A stretch of DNA of 64,000 nt, taken from assembly GCA_016871515.1 (NCBI GenBank), contig VHDE01000009.1:1-64000 (forward strand). The letters are read 5' to 3'. This DNA comes from Verrucomicrobiota bacterium (GTDB lineage: Bacteria; Verrucomicrobiota; Verrucomicrobiia; Limisphaerales; SIBE01). Position numbers and translations under genes: made by a program. Shown here piece after piece: positions 62,680 through 64,000 of the stretch (within the stretch, counting starts at the first letter, position 1; the number at the start of each line of letters is the position of its first letter). The notes beneath the pieces were generated by a model. It worked only from the letters and a program-made list of their open reading frames with translations. It did not search any database and was not told where the DNA came from.

Positions 62680-64000
62680 ATGAACTTGCAAAACGAAATC
62701 CAAGCTTACGTCACTCGCCGGCATTTCTTCGGCCGCATGGCGGCCGGAATCGGCGCCGCCGCGTTGGGCTCTTTGCTCAATCCAAATCTGTTCAGCGCGC
62801 TCGCCGACGAGCCAGGCAAAGCCGCCGCACGCAAGCCGCATTTTACGCCCAAAGCCAAGCGCGTCATCTACCTTTTCATGGCGGGCGGTCCGGCCCAAAT
62901 GGAATTGCTCGATTACAAGCCCGCGTTGGAGAAACTCCACAACAGCGAATTGCCTGACACTGTCCGCATGGGCCAGCGCATCACGACGATGACGTCGGGC
63001 CAGAAGTCCTTTCCGGTCGTCAAATCTCTGTTCAAATTCTCGCAACAGGGCAAGTCCGGCACGTGGATCAGCGAGTTGCTGCCGCATATTGGCAGTATCG
63101 CCGATGATATTTGCGTCATTAAGACGATCAACACCGAGGCGATCAACCATGATCCGGCCATCACTTCCATTCAGACTGGTTTCCAACAGCCTGGCCGGCC
63201 GTGCCTCGGATCGTGGATGAGTTACGGGCTGGGCAGCGCCAACGAGAATCTCCCGGCGTTCATCGTGATGATTTCGAGCGGCAAAGAGAGCGATCAACCG
63301 CTTTACACGCGACTCTGGAGTGCTGGCTTCTTGCCTTCGGAATATCAAGGCGTGCAATTCCGAGGGACGGGCGATCCTGTTCTTTATCTCTCAAATCCTC
63401 CAGGCATTTCGTCTGCGAGGCGACGCCGCATGCTGGATGCGATGTCGAAACTCAATGCGAAACAACACGAGGCGTTCGGCGATCCAGAAATTGCCACGCG
63501 AATCGCCCAATACGAAATGGCGTTTCGCATGCAAACCTCCGTGCCCGACCTCGTGGACATCTCGCGCGAATCAGAAAGTGTGTTGGAAATGTACGGGCCC
63601 GACGTGAAGAAGCCGGGCACGTTTGCGTATAATTGTCTCCTGGCTCGACGCATGGCCGAGCGCGGGGTTGGATTTATCCAGTTATATCATCGCGGTTGGG
63701 ACCAGCACGGCAACTTGCCGAAAAGACTTCGCGAACAGACCAAAGACACCGATCAACCGAGCGCAGCGCTCGTCAAAGATCTCAAGCAACGCGGCATGCT
63801 CGATGACACGCTGGTCATTTGGGGCGGCGAATTCGGCCGAACGATTTACAGCCAAGGCAAGATCGAGCCAGACAACTACGGACGCGATCATCACGGCCGA
63901 TGCTATTCAATCTGGATGGCTGGTGGCGGCATCAAGGGCGGGATTACCTACGGCGAGACGGATGACTATTGCTACAATATCGTGGAGAACCCCGTCCACA
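62680..64000 (+). CDS. DUF1501 protein, Tat-exported (partial at right edge)
   Basis: 440 codons are visible; the frame runs off the window without a stop. A twin-arginine signal ([20 protein letters not shown]) precedes an alkaline-phosphatase-like/sulfatase-like DUF1501 domain: [75 protein letters not shown] and [20 protein letters not shown], with the metal-ligand-like Asp/His residues kept. It follows the DUF1553 gene in the standard pair. Function is unproven; periplasmic hydrolysis of sulfated or phosphorylated substrates has been suggested for such pairs. Confidence 0.9.
   Translation, partial: MNLQNEIQAYVTRRHFFGRMAAGIGAAALGSLLNPNLFSALADEPGKAAARKPHFTPKAKRVIYLFMAGGPAQMELLDYKPALEKLHNSELPDTVRMGQRITTMTSGQKSFPVVKSLFKFSQQGKSGTWISELLPHIGSIADDICVIKTINTEAINHDPAITSIQTGFQQPGRPCLGSWMSYGLGSANENLPAFIVMISSGKESDQPLYTRLWSAGFLPSEYQGVQFRGTGDPVLYLSNPPGISSARRRRMLDAMSKLNAKQHEAFGDPEIATRIAQYEMAFRMQTSVPDLVDISRESESVLEMYGPDVKKPGTFAYNCLLARRMAERGVGFIQLYHRGWDQHGNLPKRLREQTKDTDQPSAALVKDLKQRGMLDDTLVIWGGEFGRTIYSQGKIEPDNYGRDHHGRCYSIWMAGGGIKGGITYGETDDYCYNIVENPVH

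Overview
The window looks like a piece of a Verrucomicrobiota chromosome (PVC superphylum). The pointers are families typical of that group: a PVC-type haem-binding dehydrogenase with HEAT repeats and a C-terminal CxxCH (6525-9596), a DUF1549/DUF1553 cytochrome protein followed by a Tat-dependent DUF1501 protein (58906-64000), a long PQQ-like propeller protein with a methyltransferase-like insert and malectin-like tail (46160-50236), a delta-60-type gene fragment, PA14/jelly-roll surface proteins, and a prepilin-like N-terminus. This assignment is inferred from gene content only.

Layout. 1-151: 3' end of an IS110-like transposase. 258-6106: a sulfate-uptake cluster on the + strand (YezD-like DUF2292 protein, porin, sbp, cysT, cysW, cysA). 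6109-9596, minus: a truncated CBS protein and the PVC dehydrogenase. 9597-13323: repeats, a delta-60 remnant, infC with a TTG start, and a convergent Hsp70 gene. 14210-20128, minus: cupin, rmuC, a hypothetical gene, a sugar isomerase/epimerase-like gene, a Gfo/Idh/MocA oxidoreductase and a DUF554 membrane protein. 20630-20707: tRNA-Pro(CGG). 21053-26927: an aerotolerance-type operon, batA - batB/C fusion - batD - batE. 26966-29121, minus: a scrambled prepilin-like gene and an ABC-2 permease. 29233-32627, plus: a small secreted Gly-rich protein, recG and folK. 33027-40739, minus: ftsK, a lipoprotein that fuses a serine beta-lactamase-like hydrolase to a NamZ (DUF1343) domain, and a surface protein gene broken by one nonsense codon. 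41158-45858, minus: a molybdate cluster (tandem-domain modA, modB, modC, moeB/thiF). 46160-57063, plus: the PQQ-like protein, a MATE transporter, a predicted periplasmic protein and an intact 1081-aa PA14/jelly-roll protein. 57321-58765: a tRNA-dihydrouridine synthase with a truncated toxin and an antitoxin antisense to its tail. 58906-64000: the DUF1553/DUF1501 pair, the second gene running off the window.

The most striking feature is how many dispersed inverted repeats fill the gaps between genes. At least four recurrent families are visible, plus spacerless perfect palindromes of 26-46 nt. One such unit sits in frame inside the PQQ-like gene (47447-47572), another forms the 5' region of batE (25968-26190), and a third borders the truncated CBS gene. 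Several genes are visibly decaying (the CBS protein, the delta-60 fragment, the prepilin, the nonsense-broken surface protein, VapC). The genome therefore appears to be actively acquiring and spreading small non-autonomous palindromic elements. No CRISPR array, rRNA gene, prophage or complete insertion sequence was seen.
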